From assembly GCF_000331105.1 (NCBI RefSeq), contig NC_020054.1, forward strand, positions 2,859,451 through 2,923,450: 64,000 bases of DNA, given 5' to 3'. This DNA comes from Fibrella aestuarina BUZ 2. Its GTDB lineage: Bacteria > Bacteroidota > Bacteroidia > Cytophagales > Spirosomataceae. The position numbers and the translations under genes were made by a program. Below, in pieces: positions 7,233 through 15,641 of the stretch (its first letter is position 1; the number at the start of each line of letters is the position of its first letter). The notes beneath the pieces are model-generated. The model made no database searches and was not told the DNA's origin. It worked only from the letters and a program-made list of their open reading frames with translations.

Positions 7233-10229
7233 CTACGACCGGAACTGACGCAGGTTGTAGGTGAAGGTCAGCATGAAATACTGGCGCAGCACGAGCGAAC
7301 GGTTGTCCTCGACGTAGGTCTCCGAGATGGAGCGCCCCACGCTGGTGTTCTGATTCAGCAGGTCGAATACCGATAGCTTCAACTCGCCGTTCTGGTTGCG
7401 GAGAAACCGTTGCGCAAGGCTGGCGTTCCAGAGCGTAAACTGCTGATTGAATCCGTCGGACAGCCCACCATAACGCTGGTGGCTGACGTCGGAGCGTACC
7501 ACCAACCCTTTCCAGACATTCCAGACCACGCTACCCCCGGCCGACTGGGTCGTGAAGGCCGTGTTTAACTGGGGTTGAAGCGTGTTGACCACCCGGTTGA
7601 AGCCGTAGTTGTACGAGAGCGTGAAGTCCAGTTTTTCGCCCATGTTGCTGCTCAGTACCACGCCCTGGCTCAGGCCGTAAGTGTTGGCCCGGTTGACCAG
7701 CCCGTTGATGACACTCGGCGTTTTGTTGTAGATGAGCGAGGTGTTCAGGTTGAGGTTGCTCTTGATGAACGTCAGCGGGGTGCCGTAGGAGAAAAAGCCG
7801 CGCGTGCTTAGCGCTGATTCGGTGTTGATGGGGCGGGTCAGTTGTGTGCCCGGTTGAAGAAACACGCCTTCGCCCGTTGAGGAGACGACACCCGGCACAA
7901 ACCCGGCGCTGTCGGCGATAAACAATGATGAGCCAATGGGGTCCTGCGTGTAGTTGAGGCTCAGGAGCGCCACCAGACTGCTGGCTTTCTGCACCGACGT
8001 TTTAGTGAAACGGGTCGAGAGAGCGTGGGTGTAGCTCTGTTTCAGGTCGGGGTTACCGATAGTCTGTAGGAGCGGGTTGGTGTTGTTGAGTACATTCTGC
8101 AACTGCGTGATGCTGGGGGCGTCGGTGCTGGTGCGGTACGTGAACCGGAACCGCAGGTCATCGGCAAAGCGGTAATCGACGGTGGCGGTGGGCAGCAGGT
8201 TGGTAAACGCGCGGTTGACCTGCCCCACGCGCGGAAACAACTGATCGCTTTGCAGGTCGGCATATTGCAGGTTCAGGGCGGTCGAGAGGCGCAGCTTGCG
8301 GGTGTTCAGGTTGTAGCCGACGCCCGCCCGCTGGGTCAGGTAGTCGTTGTCGAAACGGTTGCTGAGCAGCGAATCGAGCTGATCGAACTGATCCGACAAC
8401 GGGTTGAAGCGGTACGTGAATCGGTCGGAATTGCTGGTGTTGAGCCCGGCATTGTACGAAAACTGCATAATGCCCTTGCCCACCGGCTCGGTGTAGGTGA
8501 GGTTGGCCGACAGCTGATAGCCAGCCGAGGCGGTCTGGGTACGTTGCTGGATAAGCTGGCGGGTGGTATCGCCCTCGAAAAAGTCGTTCAGCGATGAGAG
8601 GTTGCTCAAACCGGTTCGGTTGGTAAACGTCGTGCCGATGTTGAGCGACAGGGTACGTCCCCGCAGGGCAAAGCGGTGCCGGTACAGCAGGTTATTCCCG
8701 AACGTATAGCCATTGTTAGTAGCCGAATAGGTATTGTTGGCCTGATTGAGCAGTGCGTCGCCCAGCCGGGTATCGCTGTTGGCGAATGAATTCGACTGGT
8801 TGGTTTGCAGGCTCAGCCGGGGCGTCATCAGCAGCGAGTTGTTGGGGTCGAAGGTGTATTCCAGCCGGAAATTAAGCCGGTGGTTCAGGTTCGAGCCGTT
8901 GTCGGTCGATTGCTCGCGGTAGGTACGTGCCGAGTCGTTGGTGTCCTGAAAATAGGTACGTTGCAGGGCGCTTTCGTTGCGGTTCTGGCTCTGGTTGAGG
9001 AAGTAGCTACCCCGAACGGTCAGCTTCTCGCCCCAGTTGTCGGAGTAATTGACACCCAGTGAGTTGGTGGTGTTGATGCCGCTTTGCTGACCCACCAGGA
9101 AGTTGTCGGTGTTGGTGGCGCCACCGCCCCCATTACCACCACCGCCTGCGCCGCCGCCCCGGCCCCCGCGTCCGCCACCTGCCCGGCCGCCGGTTCGCCG
9201 GCCATTGCCGCCGTTGCTACCGCCCAGCACGCCGAGCAGATCCTGGCTCGAGAAGTTCTGCTGATTAACGTTGTTGCTCTGGCCGATGATGGAGATGCGC
9301 CGGTCGCCTTTGAAGAGGTTGACGCTGCCGCCCGCCGCGTAGGTGCCTTCTGTGCCGATACCGCCATACACCTTGCCGAACTGCCCGTTGCGCTTGTCGG
9401 GCCGGGTAATGATGTTGATGGTCTTGGTGGTGTTGCCGTCGTCGACGCCCGTGAAACGGGATTGGTCGCTTTGCCGGTCGAACACCTCAATTTTGTCGAT
9501 CACTTCGGCAGGCAGGTTGCGCAGCGCAATGGCCGGGTCGTCGCCGAAGAACGGCTTGCCATCGACCAGAATTTCGCGCACGTCTTCGCCCTGCACTTTT
9601 ATGCCATTACTCAAGTCAACGCCCGGCATCTTCTTGAGCAAATCTTCGGCCTGGGCATCGCGGTTGACCTTGAAGGCGTTGGCGTTGAACTGAAGCGTAT
9701 CGCCTAACTGCTGGGCCGTCGACGTCTTCCCCCGAACAATCACCTCGTTGAGCTGCCGGGCCGTTTCGCCCATCCGAATCGATACCGGTTGCTGCCCGCT
9801 CGAATCCAGCCGCACGATGTCGGTCACGTTCATGTACCCCACATACGACGCCTGGAGCCGGTACTGCCCAAGAGGTAATTTATCGAAGGCAAACTGGCCG
9901 GCTACATCGGTCACCATACCGCGCCGGAGGCTACTGTCGGGCAGGCTGGTGAGCCGGACGGTAACGCCAATGAGCGTGTCGCCTTTGATGTCGGTCACGG
10001 TGCCCCGCAACGCAGCCGTGGTGGGGGTGTTGACAGCGGCAATAGTAGACACGACTGGCGCACTGACCAGCGCCGTATCAGGCCGGGTCGTGTCCCGAAC
10101 GATACCCGGCAGGGTGTCGGCGGGTGGGGTGGGCACACGCAGCGTATCGGGTTGCTGGGCAAGGCCAACAGTGGTGGTGAGACCCAGCAGCAGGCCGCTC
10201 AGGAGGCAGAGGGTGGATAGGCGCTTCAT
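7233..10229 (-). CDS. TonB-receptor-like outer membrane beta-barrel protein
   Basis: A 998-residue outer membrane protein. A signal peptide (1-24) is followed by a Thr/Pro-rich linker, a carboxypeptidase-regulatory-like domain (about 70-155: VTDIKGDTLIGVTVRL) and a plug-like region (about 175-275: NGIKVQGEDVREILVDGKPFFGDD). The rest is a long barrel of the outer-membrane beta-barrel family found next to ECF sigma factors. Residues about 330-375 form an Arg/Gly-rich loop inserted in the barrel. It has no SusD partner and no TonB box that I can identify. It is the last gene of the ECF-sigma operon, 53 bp after the PepSY-like gene. The ligand is unknown. Confidence 0.85.
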   Translation of the reverse strand: MKRLSTLCLLSGLLLGLTTTVGLAQQPDTLRVPTPPADTLPGIVRDTTRPDTALVSAPVVSTIAAVNTPTTAALRGTVTDIKGDTLIGVTVRLTSLPDSSLRRGMVTDVAGQFAFDKLPLGQYRLQASYVGYMNVTDIVRLDSSGQQPVSIRMGETARQLNEVIVRGKTSTAQQLGDTLQFNANAFKVNRDAQAEDLLKKMPGVDLSNGIKVQGEDVREILVDGKPFFGDDPAIALRNLPAEVIDKIEVFDRQSDQSRFTGVDDGNTTKTINIITRPDKRNGQFGKVYGGIGTEGTYAAGGSVNLFKGDRRISIIGQSNNVNQQNFSSQDLLGVLGGSNGGNGRRTGGRAGGGRGGRGGGAGGGGNGGGGATNTDNFLVGQQSGINTTNSLGVNYSDNWGEKLTVRGSYFLNQSQNRNESALQRTYFQDTNDSARTYREQSTDNGSNLNHRLNFRLEYTFDPNNSLLMTPRLSLQTNQSNSFANSDTRLGDALLNQANNTYSATNNGYTFGNNLLYRHRFALRGRTLSLNIGTTFTNRTGLSNLSSLNDFFEGDTTRQLIQQRTQTASAGYQLSANLTYTEPVGKGIMQFSYNAGLNTSNSDRFTYRFNPLSDQFDQLDSLLSNRFDNDYLTQRAGVGYNLNTRKLRLSTALNLQYADLQSDQLFPRVGQVNRAFTNLLPTATVDYRFADDLRFRFTYRTSTDAPSITQLQNVLNNTNPLLQTIGNPDLKQSYTHALSTRFTKTSVQKASSLVALLSLNYTQDPIGSSLFIADSAGFVPGVVSSTGEGVFLQPGTQLTRPINTESALSTRGFFSYGTPLTFIKSNLNLNTSLIYNKTPSVINGLVNRANTYGLSQGVVLSSNMGEKLDFTLSYNYGFNRVVNTLQPQLNTAFTTQSAGGSVVWNVWKGLVVRSDVSHQRYGGLSDGFNQQFTLWNASLAQRFLRNQNGELKLSVFDLLNQNTSVGRSISETYVEDNRSLVLRQYFMLTFTYNLRQFRS

Positions 10230-10282
10230 GACGTTGAGAGAAAAAGGGGCGGAGCCAACAGGCCCCGCCCGGTTACGCTACA

Positions 10283-10669
10283 CTAGTTGGTTTCGGGCTG
10301 GCTGTTGCCGCCCTGACCCCGTCCCCGGCGGCCCATGTTGGCGGGCATGTCGCGGGTCTGGAGGATATCGCCGGTGCTGCTGGTAACGAGCACCTTACGC
10401 GCTTTGTTGGCATCGACCAGCACAACGTAAAACTTGCCCTCTTTGTCTTTGGCCACGCGCCGCACCTCGGCGTTTGGGTACGTTGCCTTGATGTAGGGCA
10501 GCACGCTGGTGGGCAGGTCGGTTTGGGCCACCTGCTCCATCTGCCTGAACCGAGGCCCCGCCTGCGCCGTCGTGTCGGTTTGGGCGCGGTTGCCCCGCCG
10601 ATTCTGCGCGTTGGCGTTGGTGACGAACAGGGCAAACAGGAGTGCAGTGGCAATGAGTGTCTTTTGCAT
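10283..10669 (-). CDS. Small secreted PepSY-like protein
   Basis: A 128-residue protein with a clear signal peptide (1-21, ending NANAQ). One PepSY/beta-lactamase-inhibitor-like fold unit lies at about 48-105 (DLPTSVLPYIKATYPNAEVRRVAKDKE, then a YVVLVD strand). Both ends of the mature protein are Arg/Gly-rich (QNRRGNR near the start, GRRGRGQGGN near the end), echoing the Arg/Gly loop in the neighbouring barrel protein. It probably acts in the periplasm. It has its own copy of the putative ECF promoter upstream (10699-10729), separate from the sigma gene, and is followed by the barrel gene. Confidence 0.75.
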   Translation of the reverse strand: MQKTLIATALLFALFVTNANAQNRRGNRAQTDTTAQAGPRFRQMEQVAQTDLPTSVLPYIKATYPNAEVRRVAKDKEGKFYVVLVDANKARKVLVTSSTGDILQTRDMPANMGRRGRGQGGNSQPETN

Positions 10670-10698
10670 GGGTATTATTTGTTTTGTTGTTTACTGAC

Positions 10699-10729
10699 TT
10701 AGGTCCCACGTGGCGCGCTGCCTTGCGGT
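10699..10729 (-). promoter_or_regulatory. Putative ECF-sigma promoter of the PepSY/OMP unit
   Basis: On the minus strand, ACCGCAAG (10722-10729), 14 nt, then GGGACCTAA (10699-10707). The same two blocks with exactly the same spacing precede the ECF sigma gene. An 8-nt A-run lies 10 nt upstream of the first block, again as in the other copy. The start codon of the PepSY-like gene is 29 nt downstream. I read this as the promoter recognised by the sigma factor of the operon. Confidence 0.65.
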
Positions 10730-10746
10730 CGACCGGTACTTTTTTT

Positions 10747-11211
10747 TCACCGACTGGCCCGGCGGAAAGTACGGCGGGGCATGTCGGTGAGGAGTTTACC
10801 CAGCAACTGGCGCTGCGGTGGGGTGCAAAGGGCCGCCACGTTGTCGAAATGGGCCAATGTAATGGAGTCCAACTCGGCCGATTTCTGGTAGAACGCCAGC
10901 CGCTGGGTACGTCGTTGTTCGGCGCTGAACGTGGCGTCGACCAGCCGGAAGTAGGCCTTACGGTCGTTGCGTAGCTGCCGGAACCGGGGGCGGATTTCGC
11001 CGAAGTAGCGTTTTTGCAGGCTATCCAGTTGCTGCCGCTGACCGGCATCGAATTTCAGCGTATCGGCCAGAAACGTGGGGTTAGTGAGCCGGTTTCGCCC
11101 AAACGCAGCCCGACCCGGTTTGAGCCACAGCCAGCTTAAGAGGCCGATGTTGAGGGCGGCCAACGCAATGACCAGCCCAATGAGCAGACGGAGACGGCGG
11201 GGGTTATTCAT
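10747..11211 (-). CDS. Spy/CpxP-like periplasmic protein, membrane anchored
   Basis: A 154-residue protein with an N-terminal membrane segment (about 8-28) and a helical periplasmic part. The helical part resembles the LTxxQ/heavy-metal-sensor family related to Spy and CpxP: paired helices with LDSLQKRYFGEIRPRFRQLRND, FSAEQRR and CTPPQRQLLGKLL. Such proteins act as periplasmic chaperones or sense metal and envelope stress. The ATG at 11211 lies inside the end of the upstream gene (8-bp overlap), so translation is probably coupled. It sits directly after the anti-sigma candidate, suggesting it tunes the sigma/anti-sigma switch (inference). Confidence 0.7.
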   Translation of the reverse strand: MNNPRRLRLLIGLVIALAALNIGLLSWLWLKPGRAAFGRNRLTNPTFLADTLKFDAGQRQQLDSLQKRYFGEIRPRFRQLRNDRKAYFRLVDATFSAEQRRTQRLAFYQKSAELDSITLAHFDNVAALCTPPQRQLLGKLLTDMPRRTFRRASR

Positions 11212-11560
11212 AAGCGAGGGTGAAATCGTCGATGGGGTCATCGACGGGGTCATTGACGAGGTAATTATCCTGTAAGGTGGTGATGGCGGGAGCCGCGTCG
11301 TTAGTAGGCGCATCGGAGCCCGTCAGGCCCACGACAGCGCCCAGATTCAGCAGCACCAGCAGCCCAAGGGCGGCATAAGCGTAGGCAGGCCGGCGTAGCC
11401 ACCAGGGCAGCCAGGTCGCCGCCTCGACCGACTGGTTGAGGCGGGCTTGCAGACGGGTGTAAAAAAACGGACGGAGCTCGGGTTGCGGGCGTTTTCCCCA
11501 CCGCCGGAATTCGTTTTCCCACCGGTCCGATTCGTTGGGTACGTTGCTTGAGTCGTTCAT
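11204..11560 (-). CDS. Anti-sigma factor candidate, single membrane span
   Basis: A 118-residue protein: a charged cytoplasmic N-terminus (about 1-57: WENEFRRWGKRP, FFYTRLQARL), one membrane span (about 60-80) and a short acidic periplasmic tail. No zinc-binding HxxxCxxC motif is present. It overlaps the ECF sigma gene by ATGA and the next gene by 8 bp. Its position and single-pass topology make it the likely anti-sigma partner, although the sequence alone does not prove it. Confidence 0.65.
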   Translation of the reverse strand: MNDSSNVPNESDRWENEFRRWGKRPQPELRPFFYTRLQARLNQSVEAATWLPWWLRRPAYAYAALGLLVLLNLGAVVGLTGSDAPTNDAAPAITTLQDNYLVNDPVDDPIDDFTLAYE

Positions 11561-12132
11561 AGGTGTACTGGGCTTACTTTTTTGCGTAACGATTGGCGAG
11601 CGCGAAACAGCAGCGATTCGACTGCTGCTACTGAGGTTTCCAGAATGGAGGCTACCTCGGCGTACGAAAGTTCTTCCTGATAATGCAGCGTAAAAGCGAT
11701 CCGCTGGGTTTCGGGCAGCGTCGCTACGGCCCGGTGGATAAGCTGGGTACGTTCATCGCGTTCCAGCGTGGTCTGAGGCGTCTGATGATCGGGTGGGTCA
11801 TGGCGGAGCGTGTCGGTGTCATCGAAGAGGGTCGTCAGAAAAGCGAAGCGTTTTTTACGTTTTCGGTCGCGTTCTTTTTTCAGCGCCCGCGACGTCGTAA
11901 TCCGGTATAGCCACGTGGCCAGACTGGCGTCGCCGCGAAAGGCCCCGACGGTTTTGAATACCTCCTCAAACACCTCCTGTGCCACATCTTCGGCGTCTTC
12001 GGCCGAGTCGACAATAGCCAAGGCGGTTCGGAACACGCGCTGCTGATACGTCTCGACCAGCCAGCGAAACGTGGGTTCGTGGCCTTGCCGGAGGCGTTCC
12101 AGGTACGTTATGTCATCAGCGGGTATGTCCAT
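11557..12132 (-). CDS. ECF-family RNA polymerase sigma factor
   Basis: A 191-residue ECF sigma factor. Region 2 covers about 17-90, with FRTALAIVDSAEDAEDVAQEVF and the ATWLYRITTSRALKKER stretch. A variable linker (90-125) is rich in Asp, Thr and Pro. Region 4 spans about 128-185, with LPETQRIAFTLHYQEELSYAEVA and VESLLFRARQSLRKK. It heads a minus-strand operon with anti-sigma, Spy-like, PepSY-like and outer-membrane barrel genes, overlapping the anti-sigma gene by 4 bp. A promoter-like motif shared with the PepSY-like gene lies 33 nt upstream, consistent with autoregulation. Confidence 0.93.
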   Translation of the reverse strand: MDIPADDITYLERLRQGHEPTFRWLVETYQQRVFRTALAIVDSAEDAEDVAQEVFEEVFKTVGAFRGDASLATWLYRITTSRALKKERDRKRKKRFAFLTTLFDDTDTLRHDPPDHQTPQTTLERDERTQLIHRAVATLPETQRIAFTLHYQEELSYAEVASILETSVAAVESLLFRARQSLRKKVSPVHL

Positions 12133-12165
12133 ACCGGGTAGCTCCCGTGTGGGTTAGTTAATGAG

Positions 12166-12196
12166 TTAGGTCCCTATTGGCGGGCAAACTTGCGGT
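12166..12196 (-). promoter_or_regulatory. Putative autoregulatory ECF-sigma promoter
   Basis: On the minus strand, ACCGCAAG (12189-12196), 14 nt, then GGGACCTAA (12166-12174), 33 nt before the sigma gene start. Both blocks and the spacing are identical to the copy at 10699-10729, while the 14-nt spacers differ in sequence. An 8-nt A-run lies 9 nt upstream. Conservation of two blocks around a non-conserved spacer is what a -35/-10 pair would look like. Confidence 0.65.
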
Positions 12197-12275
12197 GTCC
12201 GCTTCTTTTTTTTCGGCCAGTGCAAACTGGTGCTTTAACAACCGCAAAACGCGCAGGCTGCTCGGGGAGGGGCAA

Positions 12276-12311
12276 TAAAAAACCACTTACGGGTTGATTC
12301 GTAAGTGGTTT
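12276..12311 (-). terminator. Terminator of the SASA-type esterase gene
   Basis: A perfect 12-bp stem (12280-12291 with 12300-12311) has an 8-nt loop. On the minus strand it is followed by TTTT ATTG. It lies 44 bp after the esterase stop codon and marks the end of the xylan locus. Confidence 0.85.
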
Positions 12312-12354
12312 GTGGGTACGTGTACAACTGCACGACACGGCTGGAGCACTGGGC

Positions 12355-14280
12355 TTATTTATCCGTTCGGAAGGGCGAGGCGGGCAGGCCTTCTTTGTTG
12401 TACAGGTTGGCATGAACGGGGTTGTCGGCCCAGGCATAGCGCACGTATTGCGGCGACGGCACTTCATCGCTGCTCACCACGACGGTGTTGCCGACGATGC
12501 TTGCTTTGGCCCAGACGAATTTCTTGTCGGCGCCTGCAATGGCGAAATCGCCCAGTTCCTCGCCGTCGTTGGCCATTAACCCGCCCCCAACGTTCGTAAA
12601 GCTGACCACGACTTTGTTGCCCTCGACCGTCGCTGACTGGTACAACGGCCCCGAATACACCAGATTCTCGTTGTAGGCCAGTTTCTGAGCCGCCAGCGCC
12701 AGCCGTTCGCCCACGCTTTTTTTATTGTCGGGGTGGATGTCGTTCCATTCGCCCAGGTCAATGGCGACGGCCATGGCCGTGTTAGGCGTGGATAAGGCGT
12801 TGAGCTGGGCTTCCCGCAACAGCGCCCAGCCACTTTCGGAAGGCTGATAGTTGTAGTCCATGAAGCCCGGCAGTTGCACGTATAGAAACGGCAATGGTCC
12901 CTGGTTCCAGCGGTTGCGCCAGTCGTTGATCAGCGCGGTTTGCAGCGTTTGATACTCCTGTGGCCGCCCCGCGTTGCTTTCGCCCTGATACCAGCAGAAC
13001 CCTTTGATGGCATACTGGATTTCGGGGGCGACCATGGCGTTGTAGAGCGCCGTTGGCTGGTTTTGGGCGTTAATGCCCCCGCCAAAACCACCACCCGCGA
13101 AGGGCCGATAGGCGGTGCCTACTTTATACTGCCAGGTGCCTTTGAGGTCAACGGTATCGGCACCGGCGAAGATGCAGTAGGGTTTATCGGGCACGAAACC
13201 GCCTTTTCCCGCTGTGTTGGTCACCCGCACGACGAACGTGTTCTTGCCCGCTTTCAGCAAGTCGGCAGGTACGTTGTAGCGGCGCTGGGGGTACATGTAG
13301 GTGGTTCGGCCCACCGGCTTGCCGTTGATGTAGAGTTCATCGGCATCGACGATCCGGCCCAGAAAGACTTTGGCGGCTTTGCCCGTCATACTGGCCGGTA
13401 AGTCGATCTCGCGCCGGTACCAGACTACGCCATTGAGGTCTTTGATACCCTGATCTTCCCAATAGCCCGGCATGTTGATCGGGCGCCAGCCTTTCTGGGT
13501 GTAGCTGGTTTCATACCATTTGGCGGGCCCGTTCATACCCAGATCGACGGGTGGCGCGGGCCGGGTGGCGGGGGCGCGGCGGGTCAGGCTGTTGATGTAT
13601 GTGGTGTCCTTATTTTTTTCGATGGTTGCTTTCTGCGTCGGCAGTTCGCTGAAGCCGGCTTCGCTGATCCAAGCTTCGATGGGGGTGCCGCCCACGCTGG
13701 CGTTGATGATGCCGATGGGGACTTTGTAGTACTGGTGCAGCTTTTTGGCCATGAAATACGCCACAGCCGAAAAGGGCCGTACGTCGTCGCCCACGGCTTT
13801 TTTCCATTGTCCGTTGGGTACGTCGGTTTGGGGGCCTTGCAGGTTGGTGAGCGTAGGCACCCAGAACTGCCGTATCTGCGGGTAGTTGGCCTGTGCGATT
13901 TCGCTGGCGTAGGTTACGTCGTGGATATTAAGCTGGTGCACCATGTTGCTTTGCCCACTGCAAAACCACACATCACCCAGTAGGATATCCTTGACCGTTA
14001 GTTGCGTATTGCCGATAACATCCATCGTGAACGGCCCACCCGCTGGCATCGCTGGCAGGGTCACCCGCCATGTGCCGCCCGCATCCGTGGTGGCTTTGTA
14101 GCTTTTCCGGTTGAAGCGCACGCTGATTTTCTCCCCGGCTTTGGCCCATCCCCAGATGGTCAGGGGCTTGTCGCGTTGCAGGACCATGCCATCGCTGATC
14201 AGGCTGGGTAACCGAAGCTGCGCCTGCGCACCGACACTGAGCAGAAAAAAGAACCAAACGAATCCGATCGTTTTCATCAT
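12355..14280 (-). CDS. SASA-domain carbohydrate acetylesterase (CE20-like)
   Basis: A 641-residue secreted esterase with a signal peptide (1-20). An N-terminal Ig-like domain precedes an SGNH/SASA domain starting with GQSNM (nucleophile Ser111). The catalytic domain is split by a jelly-roll module at about 245-370 resembling the sugar-binding domain of GH2 (WYRREIDLP, LGRIVDADELYINGKPVG). It resumes with the WYQGESN block and the Asp-x-x-His motif (WNDIHP, near residue 512). Family members labelled sialate O-acetylesterase often remove acetyl groups from xylan or xyloglucan, which fits this locus. It is the last gene before the locus terminator. Confidence 0.85.
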   Translation of the reverse strand: MMKTIGFVWFFFLLSVGAQAQLRLPSLISDGMVLQRDKPLTIWGWAKAGEKISVRFNRKSYKATTDAGGTWRVTLPAMPAGGPFTMDVIGNTQLTVKDILLGDVWFCSGQSNMVHQLNIHDVTYASEIAQANYPQIRQFWVPTLTNLQGPQTDVPNGQWKKAVGDDVRPFSAVAYFMAKKLHQYYKVPIGIINASVGGTPIEAWISEAGFSELPTQKATIEKNKDTTYINSLTRRAPATRPAPPVDLGMNGPAKWYETSYTQKGWRPINMPGYWEDQGIKDLNGVVWYRREIDLPASMTGKAAKVFLGRIVDADELYINGKPVGRTTYMYPQRRYNVPADLLKAGKNTFVVRVTNTAGKGGFVPDKPYCIFAGADTVDLKGTWQYKVGTAYRPFAGGGFGGGINAQNQPTALYNAMVAPEIQYAIKGFCWYQGESNAGRPQEYQTLQTALINDWRNRWNQGPLPFLYVQLPGFMDYNYQPSESGWALLREAQLNALSTPNTAMAVAIDLGEWNDIHPDNKKSVGERLALAAQKLAYNENLVYSGPLYQSATVEGNKVVVSFTNVGGGLMANDGEELGDFAIAGADKKFVWAKASIVGNTVVVSSDEVPSPQYVRYAWADNPVHANLYNKEGLPASPFRTDK

Positions 14281-14320
14281 TGAGGTTGTCGTAGGCGGTT
14301 CGCCTGTCTAAAAAACGGGC

Positions 14321-14365
14321 GTCACAAAAACACCGCTGACACGTGGACAGCGGTGTTTTTGTGAC
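14321..14365 (-). terminator. Terminator of the GH10 xylanase gene
   Basis: A perfect 18-bp inverted repeat (14321-14338 with 14348-14365), 9-nt loop, beginning 12 bp after the xylanase stop codon. The A-rich/T-rich part lies within the stem. It is probably a transcription stop between the xylanase and the downstream esterase. Confidence 0.75.
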
Positions 14366-14377
14366 GTTGGTAAAAGG

Positions 14378-15478
14378 CTATTTCTTTAGCGCAATTACTT
14401 TGTCGAAAGCGGGTTTTGGCTGGTTTTTTCGGTCGAAGAGGAGCGGGTAGTTGGTCCGGCCCCGGATGGGCCAGCCATTCAGCCAGCTATCGCCATCGTT
14501 GACGCCCCAGAACGTGACGCGGGTGACCTTGTCTTTGTGCTTGAGGAACAGCTTGAACAGATTCTCGTAATCAGAAGCCAGTTGTTGTTGCACACTGTCG
14601 GGCAAGGCATCGGGGTAGGGGTTCGACTGGGCGTTGGCCGTCATGCGCTGCCCTACGTCGGCACCCTGAAAATTGCGGGGCAACACCTCAATGTCCAGCT
14701 CGGTAAACATCACTTTCACGCCTAACGCGGCGTATTGCAGGATGCTTTCTTCGATGTCTTTGAACGGTACTTTGCCCACGTGCCAGTGCCCCTGAATACC
14801 CACACCGTCGATACGAACGCCAGCGGCTTTGATCTTTTTCACAAGCTCAATACAGCCCGCCCGCTTTTTGGGTTGTTCGTTGTTGTAGTCGTTGTAGTAC
14901 AGTTCCGTTTTAGGCGAAGCCTGCTGCGCCAGCCGGAACGCTTCCGTCACGAAATCATCGCCCAGGTATTGCAGGAACACGGACTTCCGCATGGTCCCGT
15001 CTTCGTTCAGCGCTTCATTGACCACATCCCACGAGTAAACCTTACCGCTGTAATGACCCGCCACCGTTTTGATGTGATCGGTAAAGAACGTCCGGATCGA
15101 ATCGGCACTTTTAATACCCCGAATGAACGACGGCAGTTGACTATGCCAGATCAAGGTATGGCCGTTGATCTTGATGTTGTGCTTCTTGCCGAATTCAATC
15201 AGTTTGTCGCCCATCGTAAAATCGTAGGTGTCCCACTTCGGATGCAGCAGCGCCGATTTCATGATGTTTTCGGGCGTGGCCATGTTGAACTGGCTTGCAA
15301 TGAAGGCCGTCGTGGCCGGGTCGCGTTCCTCGATCTGCGCGTTGTTGAGGCAGGTGCCGATGCCGAAATCCTTTTTGTACGCGTCTTTTAAGGATGGAAT
15401 GGATTGAGAAAATCCAGCCACCGTCCCCATCATGAACATGGCCGTACTTACAGCCACGTAGTTTCTTTTTAAAATCAT
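14378..15478 (-). CDS. Endo-1,4-beta-xylanase, GH10
   Basis: A 366-residue single-domain GH10 xylanase that cleaves the xylan backbone with retention. A signal peptide (about 1-24) is followed by the TIM barrel. Key motifs are GHTLIWHSQLPSF, the acid/base Glu155 in WDVVNEAL, NDYN, GIQGHWH and the nucleophile Glu260 in FTELDIEVL. I start at the ATG at 15478 because the signal peptide begins there. Unlike the second GH10 of this locus, it has no binding-module insertion and no lipobox, so it is probably periplasmic or freely secreted. It is bounded by hairpins on both sides, so it probably has its own transcript. Confidence 0.96.
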   Translation of the reverse strand: MILKRNYVAVSTAMFMMGTVAGFSQSIPSLKDAYKKDFGIGTCLNNAQIEERDPATTAFIASQFNMATPENIMKSALLHPKWDTYDFTMGDKLIEFGKKHNIKINGHTLIWHSQLPSFIRGIKSADSIRTFFTDHIKTVAGHYSGKVYSWDVVNEALNEDGTMRKSVFLQYLGDDFVTEAFRLAQQASPKTELYYNDYNNEQPKKRAGCIELVKKIKAAGVRIDGVGIQGHWHVGKVPFKDIEESILQYAALGVKVMFTELDIEVLPRNFQGADVGQRMTANAQSNPYPDALPDSVQQQLASDYENLFKLFLKHKDKVTRVTFWGVNDGDSWLNGWPIRGRTNYPLLFDRKNQPKPAFDKVIALKK

Positions 15479-15590
15479 TGAGATATACTTTTTTGATGGA
15501 CTACTTAACTTATAACGACGAAGCCTCAAACAAGTCGTGACGCCAAATTGGGCTACGGGCGCCTGCTAAAAAAAAGTATGTAAAAACAGA

Positions 15591-15638
15591 ATTGTGTCAT
15601 TCAATCGAAAAAATAAAGGTTCGATTGAATGACACAAT
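15591..15638. terminator. Long hairpin terminator between the small secreted protein and GH10
   Basis: A perfect 19-bp inverted repeat (15591-15609 with 15620-15638) has a 10-nt A-rich loop, just after the stop of the minus-strand gene at 15642. The plus-strand side is followed by TTTTTT and the minus-strand side by TTCTGTTTTTAC, so it can work in both directions. Confidence 0.8.
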
Positions 15639-15641
15639 TTT

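Noticed and set aside
10237..10268. GC-rich partial hairpin between the PepSY-like and barrel genes
   Set aside because: Only 5-6 bp can pair cleanly and no T-run follows; it may attenuate read-through but cannot be supported.
12185..12192. CAAGTTTG on the minus strand as a housekeeping -7 box for the ECF sigma gene
   Set aside because: It has CA instead of TA at the first two positions and overlaps the stronger two-block motif shared with the PepSY-like gene.
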